Position numbers and translations under genes: made by a program
The notes under the pieces: model-generated
The model's database searches: none
What the model was told of the DNA's origin: nothing
What the model saw: only the letters and a program-made list of their open reading frames with translations
Shown here: in pieces, positions 17,219 to 26,118 of the stretch
How positions within the stretch are numbered: the stretch's first letter is position 1
Layout: the number at the start of each line of letters is the position of its first letter
Assembly: GCA_029243545.1 (NCBI GenBank)
Contig: JAQWRV010000017.1
Span: 1 to 64,000 of the forward strand
Direction: 5' to 3'
From: Rhodospirillaceae bacterium
GTDB lineage: Bacteria > Pseudomonadota > Alphaproteobacteria > Rhodospirillales > Rhodospirillaceae
DNA: 64,000 bases

Positions 17219-18663
17219 GTTCTTTTGACTACGATGTCATCGTGTGCGGTGTTGGCACCGCAGGACAAACCGCGGCGGCGTTTGCAGCAAAACGGGGCGC
17301 ACGCGTGCTTGCTGTTGATATTGCAAGCGGAATCGGTGGCAATACAGGCCGATCAACGGGACAGATGAGCGCAGCGGGGACGCGCTTGCAAAAAGAGCGC
17401 GACATTCACGATACGCCCGACTTACATTACGACGACATTATGCGCATTTCCCACGGCACGGCTGATGCAACGATGGTGCGCCTTGCTGTTGATAATGCCG
17501 CCGACACGATGCACTGGTTGATAGACAACGAGCTCGAGTTGCTGCCCGAAATGCCTGTCATCTTCAAAGGCCACGAGCCCTACCAAATCGCCCGCACTTA
17601 TTGGGGCCCGGACCGCGGTGGTAAGCCGTTGCAGAAAGTGCTCGGCACACAGTTTATGAAGGCGGTGGAGTCCGGCGGTGTTACATTGATGCTAGAAACC
17701 GAAGTTGAAGACTTGGTCCAGGAAGCGGATGGCCGGGTCGGCGGAGTTGTCCTCAAGGCCAAAGACGGAGAGCAGAAAACGGTATCAGCACCGAACGTGC
17801 TGTTGTCCATGGGTGGCTTTGCGTCTAATTCTGACTTGTTTCCGAAATATTCAAACGGATACCCCTTGTTCAAGGGTGGGCCCTCTTTCAGCTCTCATCC
17901 GCACGCCAATGGTCGTGGCCATGAACTCGGTGAACAAGCGGGCGGATACGTTCGCTATCAAGACTATTTCTTACCGACGTTTGGGCGGGTGAAGGACCCA
18001 GCTGATCCGTCTTACGTCTCGTTCGTCACCCGGGTGACCACAGTATCCCTACAAGGGCCGCGCCCGCTTTGGGAAATTTTTGTCAATTGGGAGGGTAAGC
18101 GATTCGTATCAGAGGATTCCGATAGTCCCGATGAAAAAGAGCTTGGTCTTAAGACTATACCCGACCTTACTTTCTGGGCTATCTACGATCAACGCGCACG
18201 GGAAGAGTCCATTTGCATTTTCACGGATATGACTCACGAAGAGGCAGACCCCCTATTCAACAGTCACGAATCATTTAAGCAGGCTGACACTTTGGAGAAC
18301 TTGGCCGCCGCGATGGGCGTCAACGAAGCCGGTTTGGCCGAAACGGTGGGGCGCTATAACGGATTTGTTGAGCAAGGGAAAGACGACGACTTTGGGCGCT
18401 CACACCTGCCGGCACCTATCAGTAAGGGCCCGTACTACGGAATCAAACATCACGGATTGTCGATTACGAGTTTTGCCGGGCTGGCCGTAAACGAAAATCT
18501 GGAGCTCATCCGCGAAGACGGGTCTGCCATTCCCGGGCTCTATGGGGCCGGTGAATGTCTGGGTCTCGGCGCTACATCCGGCAAGGCGTTTTGCGGTGGC
18601 ATGGCACTTATGCCGGCCATGACCTTTGGGCGCCTGCTGGGTGATAAGATTTGGCAGTGGTGA
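17215..18663 (+). CDS. FAD_binding_2 flavoprotein (fumarate reductase / ketosteroid dehydrogenase-like)
   Basis: 482 residues. N-terminal dinucleotide motif VIVCGVGTAGQTAAAFAAKR with an acidic end (AVDIASGIGGNTGRSTG), the latter being the GGxTxxS-type loop of the fumarate reductase flavoprotein superfamily. The C-terminus has IPGLYGAGECLGLGATSGKA and GGMALMPAMTFGRLLG, which closes the FAD site. The capping domain (about 215-400) would bind the substrate. Relatives include fumarate reductase, tricarballylate dehydrogenase, and delta-1-ketosteroid dehydrogenase. No signal peptide, so cytoplasmic. Translationally coupled to the preceding gene. Confidence 0.87.
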   Translation: MSSFDYDVIVCGVGTAGQTAAAFAAKRGARVLAVDIASGIGGNTGRSTGQMSAAGTRLQKERDIHDTPDLHYDDIMRISHGTADATMVRLAVDNAADTMHWLIDNELELLPEMPVIFKGHEPYQIARTYWGPDRGGKPLQKVLGTQFMKAVESGGVTLMLETEVEDLVQEADGRVGGVVLKAKDGEQKTVSAPNVLLSMGGFASNSDLFPKYSNGYPLFKGGPSFSSHPHANGRGHELGEQAGGYVRYQDYFLPTFGRVKDPADPSYVSFVTRVTTVSLQGPRPLWEIFVNWEGKRFVSEDSDSPDEKELGLKTIPDLTFWAIYDQRAREESICIFTDMTHEEADPLFNSHESFKQADTLENLAAAMGVNEAGLAETVGRYNGFVEQGKDDDFGRSHLPAPISKGPYYGIKHHGLSITSFAGLAVNENLELIREDGSAIPGLYGAGECLGLGATSGKAFCGGMALMPAMTFGRLLGDKIWQW

Positions 18664-18863
18664 GCATTGGTAGTCTTAGGCCGAAAGGCACTAACGCGCA
18701 GGTGGTCTAGCGAGTTCGTATATATATTTGGACCCCAGCTATACATTTCCGGGGTTGTCTCCTGAAGGCTGCGGCGGCACTCTCTTGGGATAAGGTAGGG
18801 GCCGCATAGCGTCCGAATTCATTGACCCACTCATCGTAGCCCGATCGAAGAAGGGACTTGGCC

Positions 18864-20684
18864 ATGCCGTCACCCAAACTACTCGCTGCCACTGCTTTAA
18901 CGACAGTTCTCGTCACAGGGGCTGTCGGATATTCCGCTTCATCAAATCAACCGCAGCCGGTGAATATGGATAAAATGGCGGAGTTGTTTGATCCCGCTGT
19001 GGTCGGTGGCTCTGCCTGCGGCCCCGCCGGTGGTGAGAGGAAGTCGCTGCTGCGCCAGGCATTGGAAGCAGCGCAGTCTAAACAAGCATTTGCGTCTGCA
19101 AGCCGAGTTGCAAGTTTCCCGTTGCCGCGCCTTTACGACGACCTCGGCACTTTGGCTTATGACGTATCAACGCGTGAGGCTCATGCTCAAGACTATTTCA
19201 ACCAAGGTCTGCGCTTTGTTTATGCCTTCAATCATGCTGAAGCGGCTCGTTCTTTTCAGGCCGGACAACAGGTTGATGCGGACTGCGCGTTGTGCGCCTG
19301 GGGCGAGGCCTGGGCACTAGGGCCAAATATCAACGCACCCATGGCACCGTATGCGGTTGAACCTGCTCTGGCTGCGCTCGCAAAAGCGGAAGAGGTTGCT
19401 GCTAAAGCCTCTCCAAAAGAACAGGCGATGATCGCCGCCCTGGCTACCCGGTACGGGCCGGACGCATCTACCAAACCAGCGCCGTATAACAGAGCGTTCG
19501 CATCAGCCATGCTTGAAGTGCAGGCCACTTATCCGGACGATCCTGAAATTGCAGTGGTGACAGCTGACGCAATTATGAACGAGTCGCCGTGGATTTATTG
19601 GGAAGCGAATGGCCGCACCAATGCCGGACGTATGGATAAAGCTATTGCTCTTGTTGAACAGGTGTTGGCAGCTGACCCTGCGCATCCGGGTGCCATCCAT
19701 CTCTATATTCACTCAATGGAAGCTTCGATGATGCCGGAAAAGGCGGAGCCCTTTGCGGATACGCTCAACGGGTTGATGCCGGGAGCCGGGCATATCGTTC
19801 ACATGCCGTCGCATATTTACTATCGCGTTGGCCGTTACAAAGATTCTCTAAGTACGAATCTTGTCGCCGTCGAGACCGACGAAGCATACTTCCAACGTCC
19901 CGAAGCCATTAAAGGCGGTATGTACGAGTTAGGGTACTATCCCCACAATGTGCATTTCGTTTTGGTGTCTGCGCAAATGGCTGGTGATGCCAAAACCAGC
20001 CTCGAATACGCCGTCAAGCTCGATGAAATTCTCCCGAACGAGGGTATTGAAGCGGTACCCTATGCGCACCCTATCAAAGTCGCACCGCTGTTTGCGCATG
20101 CGCAGTTCAGTGACGGCGCGACCATTCTGGCGTTGCCGGAACCGGGGGATGGAGCGCCTTATGTGAAAGCCATGTGGCGCTACGCCCGTGCCGTCGCATT
20201 CGCCGGACAAAAAGCGTCGGACAAAGCGTATGGTGAAATTGATGCCATTGCCGCGCTGAATGATACGGCCGACTTCCGAGCTATATCTGCTGGAGGTGTG
20301 CCGGCGCAGGTGCTGCTGTCGATTGCACAGCAAGTGGCCTTGGGCCGCGTCGCCCAAGCTGAAGGTGACGTCGAGACCGCAATCAAGCGCTTTGAAGCTG
20401 GTGCGTCGCTGCAAGACACGATCAACTATATGGAACCGCCTTACTGGTATTACCCGATCCGTCAGTCTTTAGGGGCGGCTTATCTCGCTGCCGGGCGGAC
20501 CGATGATGCGTTGCAAGCCTTCAAAGCAAGCCTGATCACGGCGCCTAACAATGCATGGTCTTTGTATGGACTTGAGCAGGCCTATAAAGTGAAGGGCGAC
20601 ACTGCTGCGGCTGGCTATACCGCAGACTTACTTGAGAACGCCTGGATTAATCGTGGCGCGGAACTAAATTTAGACCAACTCTAA
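18864..20684 (+). CDS. exported tetratricopeptide repeat protein
   Basis: About 606 residues. ATG at 18864 follows AAGGGA; a TTG two codons earlier is also possible. N-terminal hydrophobic segment (LLAATALTTVLVTGAVGYSA) suggests export or membrane anchoring. TPR-type helix pairs cover the rest. A conserved-looking block DCALCAWGEAWALGPNINAP (about 142-161) and later HMPSHIYYRVGRYKDS and YYPHNVHF hold Cys and His that could bind metal or haem, though no CxxCH is present. The family is common near oxidoreductases in proteobacteria but has no known activity. Confidence 0.8.
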   Translation: MPSPKLLAATALTTVLVTGAVGYSASSNQPQPVNMDKMAELFDPAVVGGSACGPAGGERKSLLRQALEAAQSKQAFASASRVASFPLPRLYDDLGTLAYDVSTREAHAQDYFNQGLRFVYAFNHAEAARSFQAGQQVDADCALCAWGEAWALGPNINAPMAPYAVEPALAALAKAEEVAAKASPKEQAMIAALATRYGPDASTKPAPYNRAFASAMLEVQATYPDDPEIAVVTADAIMNESPWIYWEANGRTNAGRMDKAIALVEQVLAADPAHPGAIHLYIHSMEASMMPEKAEPFADTLNGLMPGAGHIVHMPSHIYYRVGRYKDSLSTNLVAVETDEAYFQRPEAIKGGMYELGYYPHNVHFVLVSAQMAGDAKTSLEYAVKLDEILPNEGIEAVPYAHPIKVAPLFAHAQFSDGATILALPEPGDGAPYVKAMWRYARAVAFAGQKASDKAYGEIDAIAALNDTADFRAISAGGVPAQVLLSIAQQVALGRVAQAEGDVETAIKRFEAGASLQDTINYMEPPYWYYPIRQSLGAAYLAAGRTDDALQAFKASLITAPNNAWSLYGLEQAYKVKGDTAAAGYTADLLENAWINRGAELNLDQL

Positions 20685-20698
20685 ACAGGCGGGGAGGC

Positions 20699-21072
20699 TT
20701 AGGCTTCCCAGCGGGTCCAGCGGGTTATGTCGCCGTCGCTGACGGCCATACCGATCTGATGGACACTGGCAAGCTCGCTGCCGCCTTCACGGCTAGCTTC
20801 GTTGGGGCCGATGTAGTACATGCGCAGCGAACCGTCTTCCATGGGTACGACCCAGGGGCAAGCCAAACGGAAATCCCAGCGGCCTGAGCTTTTTGGCGCT
20901 GGCGGCAGGACGGCTTTGTTGCTCGCTGGTCCGCCGATGCGTTCCCAGGTTAATTCATCGTCAGACACGGCAAGGCCGATCTGCCGGTCCACCTGCGGAT
21001 TAGTGCCCACTACCAGTCTGGGCCAGGGCCGAAAATGAGTCCCGGCCCATTTGGCTGATTAATGTCCGTCAT
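20699..21072 (-). pseudogene. remnant of a GH43-like five-bladed propeller protein
   Basis: Minus strand from the ATG at 21072 reads MTDINQPNGPGLIFGPGPDW and a TAG. A different frame, open upstream of 21010, reads NPQVDRQIGLAVSDDELTWE, then GRWDFRLACPWVVPMEDGSL, RMYYIGPN and IGMAVSDGD, ending at 20699. The phrases 'IGLAVSDDxxxWE' and 'RMYY.G' repeat, as in GH32/43/68-type propellers. Such proteins normally have about 300 residues, so at least half is gone and the start is out of frame. Confidence 0.65.
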
Positions 21073-21083
21073 AACTAGGGATC

Positions 21084-21914
21084 CTAAGCTCTATCAAAGA
21101 ATTCTACGGCCGCATCAACTTTGGCCTTAGGACCAAGGCCGACCACTTTCATTTCGGCAAGGTCAGACAACACGGCCATTTCTTTTGTACCGCGAATGAG
21201 GTGTGGTGGATCTGATTCACCGGCCATCACCAGCGTCGGCACCTTGATCTGCGGCATGCGGTCTCGCGCGGGATAGCGAAAAGCTGCGAGGTAGGGCTTA
21301 TGGTAAGTGGTCAGCCCCTTCAACACATCGACTGTATGAGCGTGAAGGTGTTCCGGTGTGCGGCCCGGGTTGCCCATAGCGTGTTCCGGGTCGCGCATAA
21401 AGTAGGGAAAGAAAAACGCTTGATCGCGAACAAAGTTAAACGCCCAAGACAAATGCCCACCGTGATCATCCGGCTGAATTTCTGGCGCGTAGTTTTCAAG
21501 AATCTGTTTCTTTAATGCTGGTTCATATTCGACGATACCGTCCAGGACGACACGGTGAACGCGGTCGGGATAACGTCCCGCCATTTCACATCCGGTGCGG
21601 CCGCCGGTGTGGCTGCCGTAGAAGTCCACTTTTTCAATGTTCATCTCATCAAGCAAACGGACCACGCTATCGGCGAAGTATTCAATTTCTGGCGAGTCCT
21701 CGATTGGCGCCGCCGAATCACCGTTGCCCAGCGTGTCCGGTGCAATAACGCGTCGGGTTTCACCGAAGAGTTTTATGATTGGCTCCATGCCGCGTGCGGA
21801 CGCGGGGGATGGGTGAACCACGTAGACTGGCAACTGGTCTTTGCTTTCTTCTCCACAAGTGCGGATGTGGACCAGGCCTTCCTTCAAACGCACAAAGGCG
21901 CGATCGATTTCCAT
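21084..21914 (-). CDS. alpha/beta fold hydrolase with non-standard nucleophile elbow
   Basis: 276 residues, cytoplasmic. Oxyanion-type strand VYVVHPSPASA (about 30-40), APDTLGNGDS (58-67) as in hydrolase strand 4, acid region PTLVMAGESDPP (near 225-236). The elbow reads YGSHTGGRTG, so the residue at the nucleophile position is His102, not Ser, Cys or Asp. The usual C-terminal catalytic His is not clear in the tail (KVVGLGPKAKVDAAVEFF). Some proteobacterial alpha/beta proteins carry a similar HTG elbow; their activity is not settled to my knowledge. It may be a lyase, cofactor-free oxygenase-like protein or a binding protein. Confidence 0.82.
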   Translation of the reverse strand: MEIDRAFVRLKEGLVHIRTCGEESKDQLPVYVVHPSPASARGMEPIIKLFGETRRVIAPDTLGNGDSAAPIEDSPEIEYFADSVVRLLDEMNIEKVDFYGSHTGGRTGCEMAGRYPDRVHRVVLDGIVEYEPALKKQILENYAPEIQPDDHGGHLSWAFNFVRDQAFFFPYFMRDPEHAMGNPGRTPEHLHAHTVDVLKGLTTYHKPYLAAFRYPARDRMPQIKVPTLVMAGESDPPHLIRGTKEMAVLSDLAEMKVVGLGPKAKVDAAVEFFDRA

Positions 21915-22072
21915 AGGCTATTCCAGTTTAATCCACGGTTTAGTTAAAGAGTGAAGCGAATAATGTTTGCGTCAAAATTTATCCAAACCGATTGGACCAC
22001 GTTTCGTGCCAGTACAGAATACGCCTCTGCAATTTGTGGGTCCGCACGGGGAAGGATATCTAGTTTTAGCGG

Positions 22073-22387
22073 ATGGCGGATGGCGGAGCTATTCCACAAC
22101 AAGCGGGTCTTCAGCTTCTTGCCTTTTGGAAATCGTTGATCAAAGGTGGGGTTTTACCCCATAGGTCAGATTCTCTGACCAGCCTGGATCTAGACTTAAT
22201 CCTGTTTGTCCAAACTCTAGAGATCACGGATCTTGGTCAATTGTTCCGTTTTATTGGCACGGACTTGGTGGCGCTGTGGGGTTTAGATCAGGCCAATTCC
22301 ATATTCAGCAAGCTAAGCGTAGCAACCAAATGCAAGTTCTTATGGGCCAGCATAGTAGTAACTCGATCGCGCCACGCCGGCCAGTGA
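22073..22387 (+). pseudogene. probable remnant of a PAS_5-type protein
   Basis: The frame gives LQLLAFWKSLIKGGVLPHRSD, then DLILFVQ, and LFRFIGTDLVALWGLDQAN. This follows the order of PAS_5 (DUF1488-like regulator) proteins: a W-containing helix, 'LPxRxD', a hydrophobic strand and 'FRxxGTxL...G.D'. The part after this (about 30 residues) shows no likeness and there is no ribosome site. The rest of the 604-base gap between 21915 and 22518 holds nothing I can recognise. Confidence 0.4.
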
Positions 22388-22518
22388 AAGTGACGCATTG
22401 GGGTTGTTTGTACACCTCAAATTTAAACGTGCTAGTTTTTTATCACCGATTGATTTAGGAAAGCGGCGTTCCCAATCAGCAAAATGTTATGCAGATATTG
22501 TTTCAAGGAGCCGCCTTC

Positions 22519-25122
22519 GTGCGACTGTCCCTTCGTCTCCCCGGAATCACAGCGGCCATTCTCTGCCAGTTCTGGCTGCCGGCTGCTGCTCTTTCACAGA
22601 CCATCGTGGATGAGGTGGTACTTACAGGGTCTTATATTGAGCGCGACTTGGTACGTAGTGGATTTCCCGTCACTGTTGTTTCAGCTAAAGATTTGGATGC
22701 TTACGGACTTAGCGGCATCTCCGATGTGGTTAAAATGTTGCCGTTTAACACCGGTTCGGAGTTCAACGCGGATGTCTTTACGCAGAATTTGTCCACGGGC
22801 ACGTCAAACTTTAATCTTCGTGGTCTGGGTCTGAACTCTACCTTGGTCCTGCTCAATGGGCGGCGGCAGACCGTGTCCGGCGGTGTGGCGGATGATGGTT
22901 CAGCTTTCGTCGATATCAATGCGCTCGTGCCGTTGAGCGCTGTCGGCCGTATTGAAATTCTAAAAGATGGTGCCTCGGCTCTATACGGCACAGACGCAGT
23001 AGCCGGTGTGGTGAATGTGATCACACGTAGTGACGTCAATGGCTGGGAGTTGGGCGCTGACTTTGGTACTACCACCCGGTCTTCCCAAGAAGATGTGACC
23101 CTACGCGCACTTCACGGCATGCAAACTGAGCGCATGAATACAATTTTTTCTTTGAGTTATTTGCACCGGTCATGGCTGTCGGCGCCGGAAAGGGAATTCA
23201 CTCAGGGTAAGGGGCTCTCCTCCTTTGGTCAGCCGGGTGCATTCACCCTGTCTGCGGCCTCACCCTCCTTTCCCAATTTACCGTCTGGATTAGATGAGCC
23301 GCAAAGTGTGATTGATCCCAATTGCGGCGTGACCGGCGGCGTTCCCAATGAGACGGCACCCGGTTCTGGCCTTGGGACGTGCACGTTTGACTTCTCGTCC
23401 TTTTATCAATTGGTGCCCCGTGAGAGGCGGTGGCTGGGGTTCGCTTCCATGAGTACTGATTTGGGCGGCGCAGAAGTTTTTGCCGAAGCCGGTTACGCGC
23501 GCACGAGTGTTTTGCGCGGTACGTCGCCGTCCTTTCCGATCCTCAATCTGGCAACGGTGCCTGCAAACAACCCGGGTAATGTGTTCGAAACACCGGTTCT
23601 TTTCTTGGGGCGACCACTTGGCGCCGATGCACCGGTCAACCTTGCTCGCCATCGGTCCGAGACCTGGCGCGCCACCGGCGGTGTTCGAGGGATGTGGCGG
23701 GATATATGGAATTGGGAGGTCTCGACCGGATACAGCGCGAACAGTCATGTGGTGCGGATTACCAACGCCTTAGCGGACCGTTTTGATGCAGCGCTAAACG
23801 GGCAAGGTGGGCCAAACAATAATCTGTTCTTTAATCCCTTTGGATCCGCGGCATTGGCTCAACCTGGTGATGCTACGTTCAACGATCCGGCGGTGATCGA
23901 TAATTTTCTGTCTGCCGCGACCTACGACTATGAAACTTCATTGTTCACTGTGGATGGACGGATCAGTGGTGCGATTATCGAAACGGAGTCCGGTCCCATA
24001 TCAGCTGCTGTAGGCGGGCAGTTGCGCCAGGAAGAGATCACCGGCGATCTCGATGATCAATTCAACGCTGAGAACTATCTATTCTTTATCGGTGGACCGG
24101 ACTTTGCCGGCGACCGCACCGTGGCGGCGTTGTTTAGCGAAGTTAATATTCCGGTGTCGAATACTTTATCAGTTCAATTGGCCGCCCGGTACGAGGCCTA
24201 TGAAAATGGTCCTGACTCGGCCGACCCTAAAATAGCTTTCTCGTGGCGGCCTATTGATTGGCTGCGCAGCCGCGCCTCGTTCGGAACAGCGTTCCGCACG
24301 CCGAGTGTGTTTCAACAGTTCTCCTCCCAAACTGTCTTGGAGAACATTATTGATCCGATAACGGACTCAATATTATTCCGCGGTGTGCGGACGGCCGGAG
24401 CGGATGATCTCAAGCCAGAGCGCGCCAATGTTTTCAATATGGGCGCAACGTTCCTGCCGTTGCCGGGGCTGACCTTGGACATCGACTACTGGCGCTTCGA
24501 CTATCAAGACATCATCGTCAAGGAAAGCGCCCAAGCGATCATTGATGCTAATCCGTTTGACCCCAAGATCATTCGCGAGGTGGGACAGATTCTGCGTATT
24601 GATACGAGTTATATAAATGCACCCGCTGTCACGACGGATGGCATCGATTTAAAGGGCGTGTACACTTTTGAATCAAAAAACGGTGACTTTTTTACACTCT
24701 CAGCCGACATCACTTACATTAGCAAGTATATGATTCAAACAGTGCCTGGTGGTGTGAAGCAAGACGTATCGGGCAGTAGAAATTTTCGGACCTTTGCTCG
24801 GTCGCTGCCCAAATGGCGTTCGACGTTGGGCGGACAATGGTCACGCGACGCGCTGGCGGCATCGGTCTTCGTTAGAACGATCTCCGGCTATGAAGATGAT
24901 CAACGCGATACGCCCATCGATCGCCATATCACTGTGGACACACAGCTGCAGTATGACGTCAGCAATTTTGGAAAGTTTGAGCAAGGGCTAGTGTTGGCTC
25001 TCGGGGTGATCAATGTATTCGATCAATATCCGCCAGATGTTGGGACCACCGTCGGGTATGATTCTAAAGTACACGATCCAAGAGGCCGTGTGATCTACCT
25101 TCGGGTGCAGTCGGCGTTCTAA
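22519..25122 (+). CDS. TonB-dependent outer-membrane receptor
   Basis: 867 residues from the GTG at 22519, chosen for its AAGGAG ribosome site eight bases upstream; an ATG at 22489 lies in frame but has no such site. A signal peptide ends near PAAALSQ. The plug domain follows (SGFPVTVVSAKDLDAYGLSG, LSTGTSNFNLRGLGLNSTL, VLLNGRR, RIEILKDGASALYGTDAVAG), then a long beta-barrel and the terminal aromatic residue (VQSAF) needed for outer-membrane insertion. A TonB box-like TIVDEVVLTG lies right after the signal peptide. Imports a large substrate such as a siderophore, glycan or aromatic oligomer; ligand unknown. No sigma/anti-sigma pair is adjacent. Confidence 0.93.
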   Translation: MRLSLRLPGITAAILCQFWLPAAALSQTIVDEVVLTGSYIERDLVRSGFPVTVVSAKDLDAYGLSGISDVVKMLPFNTGSEFNADVFTQNLSTGTSNFNLRGLGLNSTLVLLNGRRQTVSGGVADDGSAFVDINALVPLSAVGRIEILKDGASALYGTDAVAGVVNVITRSDVNGWELGADFGTTTRSSQEDVTLRALHGMQTERMNTIFSLSYLHRSWLSAPEREFTQGKGLSSFGQPGAFTLSAASPSFPNLPSGLDEPQSVIDPNCGVTGGVPNETAPGSGLGTCTFDFSSFYQLVPRERRWLGFASMSTDLGGAEVFAEAGYARTSVLRGTSPSFPILNLATVPANNPGNVFETPVLFLGRPLGADAPVNLARHRSETWRATGGVRGMWRDIWNWEVSTGYSANSHVVRITNALADRFDAALNGQGGPNNNLFFNPFGSAALAQPGDATFNDPAVIDNFLSAATYDYETSLFTVDGRISGAIIETESGPISAAVGGQLRQEEITGDLDDQFNAENYLFFIGGPDFAGDRTVAALFSEVNIPVSNTLSVQLAARYEAYENGPDSADPKIAFSWRPIDWLRSRASFGTAFRTPSVFQQFSSQTVLENIIDPITDSILFRGVRTAGADDLKPERANVFNMGATFLPLPGLTLDIDYWRFDYQDIIVKESAQAIIDANPFDPKIIREVGQILRIDTSYINAPAVTTDGIDLKGVYTFESKNGDFFTLSADITYISKYMIQTVPGGVKQDVSGSRNFRTFARSLPKWRSTLGGQWSRDALAASVFVRTISGYEDDQRDTPIDRHITVDTQLQYDVSNFGKFEQGLVLALGVINVFDQYPPDVGTTVGYDSKVHDPRGRVIYLRVQSAF

Positions 25123-25133
25123 GGCGCCCGCGG

Positions 25134-25913
25134 CTAATTCTTATTGCGTTGTGCAAACGCGCCGCGCGCTGCGAGTGATTCGTTAAAGGCGCCGGACAGC
25201 TGACTTTGGTCCGCATCTGCGTAAGCAGAAACTCTATGGAGGGCGTTGGCAGTCGCATTGATCGCTTCTTTGACCATCCGCACGGTAACTGCCGGCATTT
25301 CCAGGGTCCGCCGCGCCAGCGCCGTCGCGTGTTCGAGACACGCCCCATCATACGCCAGTTCATCCACCAGTCCCCAGTCAAGAGCTTGCTTGGCCGGCAA
25401 GCGTTCGCATAGCAGGCAAATGCGTTTTGCTTTAGCCGGACCGACCAAAGTGATGAGCCGGGGCAACGCACCCCATTGCAGGTTGAGGCCGATTTTGACT
25501 TCAGGTACCTGGAGAAACGCGTTCTGGCCGAGAACGCGAAAATCACAGGCGAGGGCGAGCGCGCAGCCCGCACCAATGGCTAAGCCTTCCATGGCAGCTA
25601 CCGTAATCTGAGGCATATCCTCCCAGGCTTGGCTCAGGCGGACACCGCGATAGAAAATCTCGCGCTTTTCGATGTCTGAGACGCCGTCCAGCGACCACAT
25701 GCGCTCGTCTTTGAGATCAATACCGGCGGAAAATACGTTTGGTGCGCCACTCAAGACCACTGCGTGAACTTCCAAATCAGACTGAAAGGCGAGCGCAGCG
25801 TTCGTTAACGCGAGGATTGTATCCTGGTCGAACGCGTTGAGACTGCTACCACGGTCGAACCGTACGACGGCCAACGGGCCATTGCGCTCAATAGTTACGC
25901 TGTCGGTCGTCAT
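25134..25913 (-). CDS. enoyl-CoA hydratase/isomerase family protein
   Basis: 259 residues from the ATG at 25913 (AAAGGAAC upstream). Crotonase fold: SLNAFDQD near 24-31, the oxyanion hole loops FSAGIDLKDE and EGLAIGAGCALALACDFRV, and FLQVPEVKIGLN. The second Glu (in PEVKIG) is kept, but the first hydratase Glu, normally in GGGxELALA, is Ala here (GAGCALALA). So hydration of enoyl-CoA is doubtful; isomerase, dehalogenase or lyase variants of the family tolerate this. Divergent from leuC across a 205-base region. Confidence 0.88.
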   Translation of the reverse strand: MTTDSVTIERNGPLAVVRFDRGSSLNAFDQDTILALTNAALAFQSDLEVHAVVLSGAPNVFSAGIDLKDERMWSLDGVSDIEKREIFYRGVRLSQAWEDMPQITVAAMEGLAIGAGCALALACDFRVLGQNAFLQVPEVKIGLNLQWGALPRLITLVGPAKAKRICLLCERLPAKQALDWGLVDELAYDGACLEHATALARRTLEMPAVTVRMVKEAINATANALHRVSAYADADQSQLSGAFNESLAARGAFAQRNKN

Positions 25914-26118
25914 AATCGTTCCTTTCTGGCTACCATTGCCGCTAGAGTACCGCCCAAACGCGGGGGATAGCGACCTGCAAAGTAAAAGTTCAGGGTTGCC
26001 ACGGAGGCCGGGCAATCGCGGGGCTTTGATGAAGTTTCCCCGGTGCCGGCGGTAAGAGAAGACATTTAGACAGCAGCGGAATAAAACCGGCCAACAGAAA
26101 CGCAAGATAGGGACCGCA

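Noticed and set aside
23290-23748. Long minus-strand frame inside the TonB receptor gene.
   Set aside because: Low-complexity Pro/Arg text without motifs, fully inside a well-supported receptor gene.
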